Origin: Sphingobacterium hotanense
GTDB lineage: Bacteria; Bacteroidota; Bacteroidia; Sphingobacteriales; Sphingobacteriaceae
Assembly: GCF_008274825.1 (NCBI RefSeq)
Contig: NZ_CP030848.1
Coordinates: 3,781,618 to 3,845,617, forward strand
Direction: 5' to 3'
DNA length: 64,000 bases
The notes beneath the pieces are model-generated. The model saw nothing but the letters and a program-made list of their open reading frames with translations, did not search any database and was not told where the DNA came from. Both the position numbers and the translations under genes were made by a program. Of the stretch, positions 43,064 to 51,636 are shown piece after piece. Positions within the stretch are counted from its first letter, which is position 1, and each line of letters begins with the position of its first letter.

Positions 43064-43348
43064 ATTTACCCAAATATCTTGAACCCCTACACACAAGATG
43101 TCAAAGAACACTATCTGCCAATTCCTCACGGTATGACAAGCTAATTATTCTACATACAATTATTCTCACATGGCTAATAACTGCATCTAAATCTATAGCT
43201 ACATACTCGAAAAGAATAATTAACAAATTGATTTATTCTTGAAATCTATTTTAAAGAAAATGTGTACCTGTCTTTTTATCGATGCCTTCCAACGAATGTA
43301 ACATTACGAGGCAAGAGCTTTGAAAGAAGTGACTTTCTCACCCTCCGC
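43064..43348. other. Intergenic stretch without recognised features
   Basis: AT-rich, convergent 3' region between the OstA/LptA-like gene and rdgB. No open frame with a recognisable product, no hairpin with T-run and no member of repeats A-D was found. Confidence 0.5.
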
Positions 43349-43918
43349 TTAGCCTTTTAAAAATTCAACTAGCTTGGCAATAGCCTGCGCGCGGTGGCTG
43401 ATTCTGTTCTTCTCTTCCATGCTCATCTCAGCGAAGGTATGCTCATAACCGTGAGGAATAAAGATTGGATCATAGCCAAAACCTGCTGTCCCTATTCTTT
43501 CTTTAATGATATTTCCTTCTACCGTGCCTTCGAAAAAGTGCTGCTCGCCATTTAAGAAGAGCGAAATCACTGTTTTAAAGCGCGCTGATCTATTTTCAGT
43601 ATCGCCCAAACGCTCCAATACCAAATCGATATTCTTTTCCATATCGCGAGAACCAGAATAACGTGCAGAGTACACGCCAGGCTCACCATTTAAAGCGTCG
43701 ATCTCCAACCCTGAATCATCCCCAAAGCAGTTCACTCCATATTTGGCAATCAAATAGTCCGTCTTCTGTTGAGCATTTTCTTGAAAGGTAACTCCAGTTT
43801 CGGGGATATCATCCTCACAGCCAATATCTGCCAATGATTTAAGAGTAAATTGCTCCCCAACCATCTGTTGTACCTCTTCTAATTTATGTGCGTTGTTTGT
43901 CGCGAATATTAATTCCAT
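43349..43918 (-). CDS. rdgB: Non-canonical purine NTP pyrophosphatase (RdgB/HAM1)
   Basis: This 189-residue house-cleaning enzyme hydrolyses XTP, ITP and dITP to monophosphates. Family motifs are IFATNNAHKLEEVQ (N-terminal SxxxxK-like), CFGDDSGLEIDALNGEPGVYSARYSG, and TAGFGYDPIFIP with the final helix KNRISHRAQA. It is full-length. It is the last gene of the minus-strand group but has its own -7 box 17 bases before the ATG. Confidence 0.95.
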   Translation of the reverse strand: MELIFATNNAHKLEEVQQMVGEQFTLKSLADIGCEDDIPETGVTFQENAQQKTDYLIAKYGVNCFGDDSGLEIDALNGEPGVYSARYSGSRDMEKNIDLVLERLGDTENRSARFKTVISLFLNGEQHFFEGTVEGNIIKERIGTAGFGYDPIFIPHGYEHTFAEMSMEEKNRISHRAQAIAKLVEFLKG

Positions 43919-43935
43919 AGTCTATCTATAATTGC

Positions 43936-43943
43936 CAAAAATA
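43936..43943 (-). promoter_or_regulatory. -7 box of rdgB
   Basis: The minus strand reads TATTTTTG, a perfect consensus, 17 bases before the ATG at 43918. Confidence 0.55.
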
Positions 43944-43981
43944 GCAATATGGATAGGTAAAAACATAAAAAAAATCAGGAA

Positions 43982-44533
43982 TTACGAGCCTATAAAGGTT
44001 TTGAATTCGCCCCAGAAGAGTTTCTTCTTCTGCACATCGGCAAACATCTCCTCAAAACTGAAGGTATTGAATACCGTAGCGATTTTGCCCTTCATGTAAG
44101 AATTATGCGCAATCGTAGGAAGCTTCAGCGAAGTAGGCTCTACACCGAGCAAGGTAATCTTCTTCGGTTGAAAGAACTTCATGATGCGGGTCCAATCGTT
44201 GGGGTTATGCGGATTGGCCAAATTAACAACGGCAACATTGCTTGCATTGAGTTGCAAGGCGCCGATAGTTTTTAAGAACGCCTCCTCTGCTGCTGGCGAG
44301 AAATACGGATATTCAGGATAACGAAGGATGAACAGTACGCCCGTCGACTTATCGCCCTGAAAAATAAATTCCTCAGCTGCTGTTTCAGCAGCAGCAGCCT
44401 GAGGAATATCTTGATTAGGATAGTTATGGATCGAACCGCCAGGCAAGGCAGTCTCCTCGCCCATCGTAAAGATGGTCTCAGACATCAATGCCTGCAAGGC
44501 CGCAACATTATCTGTGGTTAAATTCGATTCCAA
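43982..44533 (-). CDS. Conserved hypothetical protein
   Basis: This 183-residue soluble protein has no signal peptide. The first 60 residues are acidic and Ala-rich (AAAAETAAEE). Then comes an alpha/beta core (GVLFILRYPEYPYFSPAAEE, NVAVVNLANP, KKITLLGVEP) and a C-terminal ending DVQKKKLFWGEFKTFI. The order of short strands and the terminal Lys-x-x-x-Trp helix resemble the DNA polymerase III psi subunit in outline, but this is weak and I assign no function. It lies 28 bases after the deoxyhypusine-synthase-like gene and should be co-transcribed with it. Confidence 0.7.
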   Translation of the reverse strand: MESNLTTDNVAALQALMSETIFTMGEETALPGGSIHNYPNQDIPQAAAAETAAEEFIFQGDKSTGVLFILRYPEYPYFSPAAEEAFLKTIGALQLNASNVAVVNLANPHNPNDWTRIMKFFQPKKITLLGVEPTSLKLPTIAHNSYMKGKIATVFNTFSFEEMFADVQKKKLFWGEFKTFIGS

Positions 44534-44561
44534 TGTACAATCCTATTGTTCTGTAATTATC

Positions 44562-45542
44562 TTATTGACCTAATACCCAAGCAAAGATCAACGGTGCAAC
44601 GATTGTTGCATCAGATTCAACGATAAATTTCGGAGATTCTGTATCTAGCTTACCCCAGGTAATTTTCTCATTTGGAACTGCTCCAGAGTATGAACCGTAA
44701 GAAGTCGTTGAATCAGAGATCTGGCAGAAATATGACCAGAAAGGAACATCATGCCATTCTAAATCTTGGTACATCATCGGAACAACACAGATCGGGAAGT
44801 CACCAGCGATACCACCACCAATTTGGAAGAATCCTACACCTTTACCTCCTGAGTTCGCACGGTACCATTCTGTTAAGTAAATCATGTACTCAATACCAGT
44901 TTTAACGGTATGTACATTCAACTCACCTTTGATAACGTATGAAGCGAAGATATTACCTGTCGTTGAATCTTCCCATCCTGGACAGATGATTGGAATATTC
45001 TTTTCTGCAGCTGCAAGGATCCATGAGTTTTTAGGATCGATTTCATAGTATTGCTCTAAATCACCAGACAACACTACTTTGTATAAAAATTCGTGCGGGA
45101 AGTAACGCTCGCCTGCTGCTTCTGCGTCTTTCCACGCTTTTTCTAAATGCGATTGTAAACGTCTGAACGCCTCTTCTTCAGGAATACAAGTATCCGTTAC
45201 ACGGTTGTAATGGTTTTCTAACAATTCCCACTCATCCTGAGGAGTCAAATCACGGTAGTGAGGAACACGCTTATAGTGAGAGTGTGCTACCAAGTTCATC
45301 ACGTCTTCCTCTAAGTTCGCTCCAGTACAAGAAATGATAGCGACTTTATCTTGACGGATCATTTCAGCTAATGAAATACCCAATTCAGCAGTACTCATTG
45401 CTCCTGCTAAAGAAACCAACATTTTACCACCTTCAGCAAGGTGCGTTTCATATCCTTTTGCCGCGTCTACTAAAGAAGCCGCGTTAAAATGAAGATAATT
45501 CTTCTCGATAAATTGAGAAATAGGTCCGCGTTGTGTGCTCAT
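44562..45542 (-). CDS. Deoxyhypusine synthase family protein
   Basis: This 326-residue NAD-dependent enzyme of the deoxyhypusine synthase fold is full-length. Motifs include LVSLAGAMSTAELGISLAEM, ISCTGANLEEDVMN, ICPGWEDSTTGNIFASYVI, QIGGGIAGDFPICVVPMM and the active site TSYGSYSGAVPNEKITWGKL. The catalytic Lys (Lys298 in WGK) is conserved. Eukaryotic and archaeal relatives transfer the spermidine butylamine to eIF5A. Bacteria have EF-P instead, so the substrate is uncertain. Some bacterial relatives make homospermidine. Its own promoter is at 45568-45600. Confidence 0.92.
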   Translation of the reverse strand: MSTQRGPISQFIEKNYLHFNAASLVDAAKGYETHLAEGGKMLVSLAGAMSTAELGISLAEMIRQDKVAIISCTGANLEEDVMNLVAHSHYKRVPHYRDLTPQDEWELLENHYNRVTDTCIPEEEAFRRLQSHLEKAWKDAEAAGERYFPHEFLYKVVLSGDLEQYYEIDPKNSWILAAAEKNIPIICPGWEDSTTGNIFASYVIKGELNVHTVKTGIEYMIYLTEWYRANSGGKGVGFFQIGGGIAGDFPICVVPMMYQDLEWHDVPFWSYFCQISDSTTSYGSYSGAVPNEKITWGKLDTESPKFIVESDATIVAPLIFAWVLGQ

Positions 45543-45567
45543 GTTTTTTTATATCTGATATTGGGGA

Positions 45568-45600
45568 CAAAGGTACTGATTTATTCCCTAAACAGTCCAA
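45568..45600 (-). promoter_or_regulatory. Promoter of the deoxyhypusine-synthase-like gene
   Basis: On the minus strand a TTG (45598-45600), a 22-base spacer and a perfect -7 box TACCTTTG (45568-45575), 25 bases before the ATG. Confidence 0.6.
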
Positions 45601-45610
45601 GCCTAGCGAT

Positions 45611-45727
45611 TTACTTTCTACGTAGCAATTTTTTGAAAATATAAGCGAAAAAAGCCAATATAATAACCAAAATGGCCAATATCAGTATCTCCGTTAAGCC
45701 TAAACTCCAAGTATCATTATTTAACAT
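45611..45727 (-). CDS. 38-residue single-span membrane protein
   Basis: An ATG at 45727 opens 38 codons ending in TAA at 45611-45613. The product has a short polar N-terminus (MLNNDTWSLGLTE) and a long hydrophobic helix at about residues 14-30 (ILILAILVIILAFFAYI). It ends in a strongly basic tail KKLLRRK. This is a plausible N-out/C-in single-pass inner-membrane miniprotein following the positive-inside rule. It lies between the dipeptide epimerase (81 bases upstream) and the deoxyhypusine-synthase-like gene. No family is recognised. Coding status rests on the coherent hydrophobicity pattern and needs conservation to confirm. Confidence 0.6.
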   Translation of the reverse strand: MLNNDTWSLGLTEILILAILVIILAFFAYIFKKLLRRK

Positions 45728-45808
45728 ATGATATTTTATTTATTAAAATTTTATATCTGTCAATCTTCGACGATGTATTTATATCCTGATGTACCGAATC
45801 CTAGGATT

Positions 45809-46909
45809 TTAAGAGATCACCCATTTATCGCAGGTCTCCAAAAATGCAGGATCCATGTCTGCTCCAATACCGAATCCCTCTCCGATATGAATCTGGTAGC
45901 CATCGTATCGAATCCCGCCAATTACAGGATCTTCCAGATGCCCCACCATACAGGTGTCCAGATCAAAGAACTTCACATTTGGCGCGGCATAAGCAAAATG
46001 CGCCTTTGCAGCTAATGCCAAACGGCTTTCCAACATACCGCCGATCATACAAGGGATATTGTATTCCTGCGCTACAGCTTGAATTTTCAACGACTCGGTA
46101 ATCCCCGATGATTTAGAAAATTTGATGTTGATATAATCGCAACTATCCGTACGACATAAGCGCTCGGCATCATGATGATTATAAACAGATTCATCAGCCA
46201 TAATCGGCACTATGGTTTCACTACGCAATTGGGCCAATAAATGATCATTATAAGTACGCATAGGTTGCTCACAGAACTGTATCTTTAGAGGCTCTAAGCC
46301 TTGCAATGCTTCCACCGCCTCTTCATAAGTCCAACCCTGATTAGCGTCGATACGAATCGGAATATCAAAGCCGACCACTTGTCGAATCGCTTTGATTCGT
46401 GCAACATCATCCTGAGGCTTCTTCCCAAGCTTTACTTTTAAGGCAACAGCGCCGCCTTCATGAAGTTTCAGTGCTTTGGCAGCCATTTCTTCCGGGGAAG
46501 CAATACCTAAGGTTATATCCGTAACGATGTCACGGACTTTTCCGCCTAAAAACTGATACAGCGGCTGCCCTGCAGCTTTTGCTGCCAAGTCATATAAAGC
46601 CATGTCAAAGGCCGACTTGATCGTCGCATTGCCAGCGATATATAGATGCAGTTCCGCCATCCGTTCTGCTATCTGCAAGGGGTCTTTCCCTAACCATATT
46701 TTCGCGAAATCTTTAGCCAGCGCAATACAGGTATTTTGCGTTTCCCCAACGATCATCGGAAAAGCAGAACATTCCCCAACACCGAAGTGCTCGCTATCGG
46801 TTCTTACACGAATAAAAGTATTCTGGGCGTAATCCATTGTCCCTGTGGCAATCACAAAAGGCTCCATCGGAATACTGAGTCTATAGATTTCAATTTCGGT
46901 TATGGTCAT
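45809..46909 (-). CDS. Dipeptide epimerase (enolase superfamily)
   Basis: This 366-residue enolase-superfamily enzyme, muconate-lactonising subgroup, most resembles L-Ala-D/L-Glu (or related dipeptide) epimerase, which acts in murein-peptide recycling. The catalytic lysine motif is ALKVKLGK (KxK). Metal ligands are in IDANQGWTYEEA (Asp), QFCEQPM (Glu) and IMADESVYN (Asp), and the second catalytic lysine is in INIKFSKSSG. The C-terminal DxD (DLDTCMVG) is also present, which is typical of dipeptide epimerases. The exact dipeptide cannot be read. A full promoter lies upstream, divergent from gltB. Confidence 0.92.
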   Translation of the reverse strand: MTITEIEIYRLSIPMEPFVIATGTMDYAQNTFIRVRTDSEHFGVGECSAFPMIVGETQNTCIALAKDFAKIWLGKDPLQIAERMAELHLYIAGNATIKSAFDMALYDLAAKAAGQPLYQFLGGKVRDIVTDITLGIASPEEMAAKALKLHEGGAVALKVKLGKKPQDDVARIKAIRQVVGFDIPIRIDANQGWTYEEAVEALQGLEPLKIQFCEQPMRTYNDHLLAQLRSETIVPIMADESVYNHHDAERLCRTDSCDYINIKFSKSSGITESLKIQAVAQEYNIPCMIGGMLESRLALAAKAHFAYAAPNVKFFDLDTCMVGHLEDPVIGGIRYDGYQIHIGEGFGIGADMDPAFLETCDKWVIS

Positions 46910-46929
46910 GACTTCGTTTGTTATATCAT

Positions 46930-46961
46930 CAAATTTAGCGAATGATATTCCATTTTTACAA
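46930..46961 (-). promoter_or_regulatory. Promoter of the dipeptide epimerase gene
   Basis: On the minus strand TTG (46959-46961), a 21-base spacer, and perfect -7 TAAATTTG (46930-46937), 20 bases before the ATG. Confidence 0.65.
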
Positions 46962-46994
46962 TCGTTTAGCGAATCAAATACAATTTCAATAATA

Positions 46995-47059
46995 AAAACG
47001 TATAATTTTATATTATACTCAACGTTTTAGTTTATTTTTTATTAGTTTTTCAATAAACT
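46995..47059 (+). promoter_or_regulatory. Two adjacent inverted repeats upstream of gltB
   Basis: The first (46995-47028) pairs AAAACGT with ACGTTTT and ATAAT with ATTAT, with a small bulge. The second (47029-47059) is a perfect 8-bp inverted repeat AGTTTATT/AATAAACT around 15 bases. They lie 60-124 bases before the gltB ATG and may be operator sites or hairpins. Confidence 0.5.
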
Positions 47060-47118
47060 GTTAATTTTATTCGTATATTAGCAAACCTATTGTTAAAATA
47101 TAAAATATTCACAACACG

Positions 47119-50100
47119 ATGCAGCAAGAAGGACTATACAATCCAGCGTTTGAACATGATGCCTGTGGGGTAGGTTTTGTAGCCCATATAAAAGGACAAA
47201 AATCACATCGACAAGTGCAAGATGCACTGACGATGTTAGAGAACATGGAGCACCGCGGGGCATGCGGATGCGACCCGGAGTCGGGAGACGGAGCGGGTAT
47301 CATGATCCAGTTACCGCATGAATTTCTTTGGGAAGAATGTATTAATCTAGGAATTCAACTACAGGAGCCTGGCTATTATGGCGTCGGCATGCTGTTCCTT
47401 CCGAAGGAAGGAGAGATGAATGCTATTTGCCGACAAGTAATCGCAGAAGCTGCAGCCGAGCGCAATATGGAACTATTGGGCTACCGTCCAGTGCCAGTGG
47501 ATCGTGCCGGAATTGGCCCAACAGCCTTGAGTGCAGAACCGGAAATCGTACAGTTCTTTATCTCCAGACCGGAAGGCGTAGGAAACACCGAAGATTTTGA
47601 ACGGAAGTTATATGTCCTCCGACGCTTAATCATCCAGAAAATAAAAACTCACCAAGCCTACCCTCTACCACTTTATATTGCCTCACTTTCTTGCAAAACA
47701 ATAGTCTACAAAGGTCAGCTGACCACTTATCAGGTAGGTTCATACTTCAAAGATTTACATGACCCGCGTGTAGTGTCCGCTTTCGGATTAGTGCACTCGC
47801 GCTTCTCAACCAATACATTTCCATCTTGGTCGCTCGCGCAACCTTTCCGGATGATTGCCCATAATGGCGAGATCAATACATTGACCGGAAACTTGAACTG
47901 GTTCTATGCGGGCGTTCGTGCCCTATCCTCACCGTATTTTACAGATGAGGAGATGGAGATCTTATTGCCGGTTGTAGATCGTGGACAATCGGATTCAGCT
48001 TGCTTAGATAACGTTGTTGAGTTATTGTTGCACAGTGGCAGAAGCCTACCACATGTAATGCTGATGCTCGTGCCGGAAGCATGGGATGGAAATGATCAAA
48101 TGGATCCGCTGAAGAAAGCATTTTATGAATATCATGCAACTTTAATGGAGCCATGGGATGGACCGGCAGCACTTTGCTTTACCGATGGTAATATTATTGG
48201 TGCAACATTAGATCGCAATGGTCTTCGCCCGCTACGCTATGCCATCACCAACGACGATCGCGTTGTTGTAGCCTCAGAAGCTGGTGCATTGCCAATCGAT
48301 GAAGCTACCATTATTAAAAAAGGAAGACAACAACCTGGTAAAATATTCGTCGTGGATATGGAAGCGGGAAAGATTCGTTCAGATGAAGAGGTGAAAGGCG
48401 CATTAGTTCGTCAGCAACCTTATGGCGAGTGGATCAATAATTATAAAATCAAACTAGAAGAGCTCGCAGACCCCCGCGTTACTTTTACATACCTATCTAA
48501 AGAGTCGGTATTCAAGTATCAGCAATCCTTTGGTTATTCTCGCGAGGATATCGAAACCATTCTTACACCGATGGCTCTGACCGGCTATGAGCCCATTGGC
48601 TCAATGGGTACAGATGTGCCCTTGGCAGTCCTATCCGATCAACCGCAACATATCTCTAGCTATTTTAAACAATTCTTTGCACAGGTAACCAATCCACCGA
48701 TCGACCCTATACGCGAACGTTTAGTGATGAGTTTAGCAACCTTTATTGGAAATGCCGGCAACATATTGATTGAGGACAAAAAATTCTGTCATTGTGTTAC
48801 CCTGGAACACCCTATCTTAACTTCTAGCGAACTCGAGAAACTGCGATCAATTGATACGGGGGTATTCCAAGCGAAAACCATACAAAGTTATTTTCGTGCA
48901 GATGGCAAATCCGGCTCCTTAGAAGCCGGTCTGGAAAGACTTTGCCGCTATGCCGACGATGCTGTAAAGGACGGTTTTGAAGTTATCATTCTCTCAGATA
49001 GAGCGATCGACTCGCAACACTGCGCGATTCCTTCCCTACTTGCCGTTTCTGCCGTTCATCACCATTTAATCAAAACTGGAAACCGCGGTGCAGTAGGCTT
49101 AGTTGTTGAAGCCGGAGATGCTTGGGAAGTTCACCATTTTGCTTGTCTACTGGCTTTCGGTGCTACAGCAATCAACCCTTATATGGCGCTGGCAAGCATC
49201 CGTACTATGCGCGAGCAAGGTCAACTAGATACTGATTTAACGTGGGACGACCTTAAGAAAAACTATGTGAAGGCTGTTTGCAATGGCCTATTGAAGATAT
49301 TCTCAAAGATGGGTATCTCGACGCTGCAATCCTACCATGGTGCCCAAATCTTTGAAGTGTTGGGAATAGACTCTTCGGTTGTCGACAAGTACTTCTGTGG
49401 CGCTGTTTCACGTATTGGAGGATTAACATTAGATGACATCGCCAAAGAAGCGTTAGCAAAACATTGGCGAGGATTTGAGCATAGCCGAGTGACGTCGACT
49501 TTACTTCCTGAGGGTGGATTATACCAATGGAAACGTCGTGGCGAAGGACACCTATGGAACCCACAAACAGTACATTTGCTTCAGCAAGCTTGTCGCACGG
49601 ATAGTTTTGATACCTATAAGAAATATGCGAGCCTGATCAACAACCAAAAAGAGCATATGTTTACTCTTCGTGGACTGTTAGAATTCGCTAAACATCGCAC
49701 GCCAATTTCTATCGACCAGGTCGAGCCGGCGAGCGATATCATGAAAAGATTTGCGACCGGCGCCATGTCATTCGGTTCGATATCCCACGAAGCACATAGC
49801 ACTTTGGCAATTGCCATGAACCGCATCGGTGGTAAATCAAATACCGGAGAGGGTGGTGAAGACGAAATCCGCTATGCGAAATTGCCAAACGGCGACTCCA
49901 TGCGTTCTGCCATCAAGCAGGTGGCATCTGCACGCTTTGGAGTAACGTCAAACTACCTAACCCAGGCAGATGAAATACAGATCAAAATGGCACAGGGTGC
50001 TAAACCTGGTGAAGGCGGACAATTACCGGGACATAAAGTGGACGATTGGATTGCAAAAGTAAGACACTCCACACCTGGAGTGGGCTTAATTTCGCCACCT

Positions 50101-51618
50101 CCACATCACGATATTTATTCTATCGAAGATTTGGCACAGCTTATCTTCGATTTGAAAAATGCTAATAGAGACGCCCGTATCAACGTAAAACTGGTTTCCA
50201 AGGCCGGCGTTGGTACCATCGCTGCAGGTGTGGCAAAGGCGCATGCTGACGTAATCTTAATCGCTGGTTATGACGGGGGGACTGGTGCTTCCCCCATCAG
50301 CTCTATCAAGCATGCGGGTCTCCCTTGGGAACTCGGACTCGCTGAAGCACATCAGACATTAGTACAAAACAAACTCCGTAGCCGCGTTGTACTACAGGCT
50401 GACGGACAAATGAAAACCGGTAGGGATTTAGTCATCGCGACGCTCTTAGGCGCTGAAGAATGGGGCGTAGCAACGGCAGCTTTAGTGGCTGGCGGCTGTA
50501 TCATGATGCGCAAGTGTCACCTCAATACCTGCCCTGTAGGTGTTGCTACACAAGATCCTGAATTAAGAAAACTATTCTCCGGAAAACCGGAAGATGTAGT
50601 CAATCTGTTTAGATTCCTTGCTGAAGAAATGCGCGAGATTATGGCGCAATTAGGCTTCCGCACCATCAACGAAATGGTCGGTAGAGCTCAATTCTTGAAG
50701 AAAAGGGAAGATTTACCACATTGGAAAGCGTCCAAAATTGATTTCTCAGGAATCTTACATGTGGCTGCAAACGCTAGCGGACAGACCCTATACAATACAG
50801 AAGAACAAGATCATGGCATGAGCATGATCTTAGACTGGGGACTACTAACACAGGCGAAACCTGCATTGGAAAGCAAAACACCAGTGTTCGGAACCTTCCA
50901 TGTGAAGAATACGGATAGAACGATCGGTACCCTACTTTCCAATGAGATTTCAAAAATATATGGATCGGAAGGTTTGCCAGACAACAGCATCAACTTTAAA
51001 TTTAAAGGATCCGCTGGCCAATCCTTCGGTGCTTTCAACACCAAGGGAATCTCCTTCGAGCTGGAGGGTGAAGCAAATGATTATGTGGGCAAAGGTCTTT
51101 CAGGAGCGCAATTGGCGATCTACCCTGCTGCCGAAAGTAGCTTAGTGCCTGATGAAAATATCATCATCGGTAATGTGGCGCTCTATGGCGCGACTTCCGG
51201 ACATTTGTTTATCAATGGTCGTGCTGGTGAGCGCTTCGCCGTACGGAATTCAGGTGCAACAGCAGTAGTTGAGGGCATTGGCGATCATGGATGTGAATAC
51301 ATGACCGGTGGTAGAGCCCTTATTCTTGGCGAAACAGGTAGAAACTTCGCCGCCGGAATGAGTGGTGGTATCGCATGGGTATATGATCTAGATGGCAACT
51401 TCCGCGAAAACTGCAATAAAGAAATGGTCGACTTGGACCCATTGGATGCAGAGGACGAAACGGCAATTATCAACCTGCTGAAAAGACACATATTACTAAC
51501 GAAGAGCGAAAGGGCAAATACCATTCTTACGAACTGGGCTGCAGAAAAGAGCAAGTTCATCAAGGTATTCCCAAGAGAGTACAAACAAGTGATTCAGGTA
51601 AAGTTAGTAACAGCATAA
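47119..51618 (+). CDS. gltB: Glutamate synthase large (alpha) subunit
   Basis: This 1499-residue subunit of NADPH-GOGAT makes two glutamates from glutamine and 2-oxoglutarate. A short propeptide of about 15 residues precedes the Ntn nucleophile Cys16 (EHDACGVGFVAH). The glutaminase domain runs to about residue 420. The FMN/2-oxoglutarate domain (about 800-1200) has ATGAMSFGSISHEAH, GEGGEDEIRYAKL and KPGEGGQLPG. The 3Fe-4S cysteines are in MMRKCHLNTCPVGVATQ. The C-terminal beta-helix (about 1240-1490) is Gly-rich. It is co-transcribed with gltD, 18 bases downstream. Confidence 0.97.
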   Translation: MQQEGLYNPAFEHDACGVGFVAHIKGQKSHRQVQDALTMLENMEHRGACGCDPESGDGAGIMIQLPHEFLWEECINLGIQLQEPGYYGVGMLFLPKEGEMNAICRQVIAEAAAERNMELLGYRPVPVDRAGIGPTALSAEPEIVQFFISRPEGVGNTEDFERKLYVLRRLIIQKIKTHQAYPLPLYIASLSCKTIVYKGQLTTYQVGSYFKDLHDPRVVSAFGLVHSRFSTNTFPSWSLAQPFRMIAHNGEINTLTGNLNWFYAGVRALSSPYFTDEEMEILLPVVDRGQSDSACLDNVVELLLHSGRSLPHVMLMLVPEAWDGNDQMDPLKKAFYEYHATLMEPWDGPAALCFTDGNIIGATLDRNGLRPLRYAITNDDRVVVASEAGALPIDEATIIKKGRQQPGKIFVVDMEAGKIRSDEEVKGALVRQQPYGEWINNYKIKLEELADPRVTFTYLSKESVFKYQQSFGYSREDIETILTPMALTGYEPIGSMGTDVPLAVLSDQPQHISSYFKQFFAQVTNPPIDPIRERLVMSLATFIGNAGNILIEDKKFCHCVTLEHPILTSSELEKLRSIDTGVFQAKTIQSYFRADGKSGSLEAGLERLCRYADDAVKDGFEVIILSDRAIDSQHCAIPSLLAVSAVHHHLIKTGNRGAVGLVVEAGDAWEVHHFACLLAFGATAINPYMALASIRTMREQGQLDTDLTWDDLKKNYVKAVCNGLLKIFSKMGISTLQSYHGAQIFEVLGIDSSVVDKYFCGAVSRIGGLTLDDIAKEALAKHWRGFEHSRVTSTLLPEGGLYQWKRRGEGHLWNPQTVHLLQQACRTDSFDTYKKYASLINNQKEHMFTLRGLLEFAKHRTPISIDQVEPASDIMKRFATGAMSFGSISHEAHSTLAIAMNRIGGKSNTGEGGEDEIRYAKLPNGDSMRSAIKQVASARFGVTSNYLTQADEIQIKMAQGAKPGEGGQLPGHKVDDWIAKVRHSTPGVGLISPPPHHDIYSIEDLAQLIFDLKNANRDARINVKLVSKAGVGTIAAGVAKAHADVILIAGYDGGTGASPISSIKHAGLPWELGLAEAHQTLVQNKLRSRVVLQADGQMKTGRDLVIATLLGAEEWGVATAALVAGGCIMMRKCHLNTCPVGVATQDPELRKLFSGKPEDVVNLFRFLAEEMREIMAQLGFRTINEMVGRAQFLKKREDLPHWKASKIDFSGILHVAANASGQTLYNTEEQDHGMSMILDWGLLTQAKPALESKTPVFGTFHVKNTDRTIGTLLSNEISKIYGSEGLPDNSINFKFKGSAGQSFGAFNTKGISFELEGEANDYVGKGLSGAQLAIYPAAESSLVPDENIIIGNVALYGATSGHLFINGRAGERFAVRNSGATAVVEGIGDHGCEYMTGGRALILGETGRNFAAGMSGGIAWVYDLDGNFRENCNKEMVDLDPLDAEDETAIINLLKRHILLTKSERANTILTNWAAEKSKFIKVFPREYKQVIQVKLVTA

Positions 51619-51636
51619 TCAAGGAGGAAAATTATC

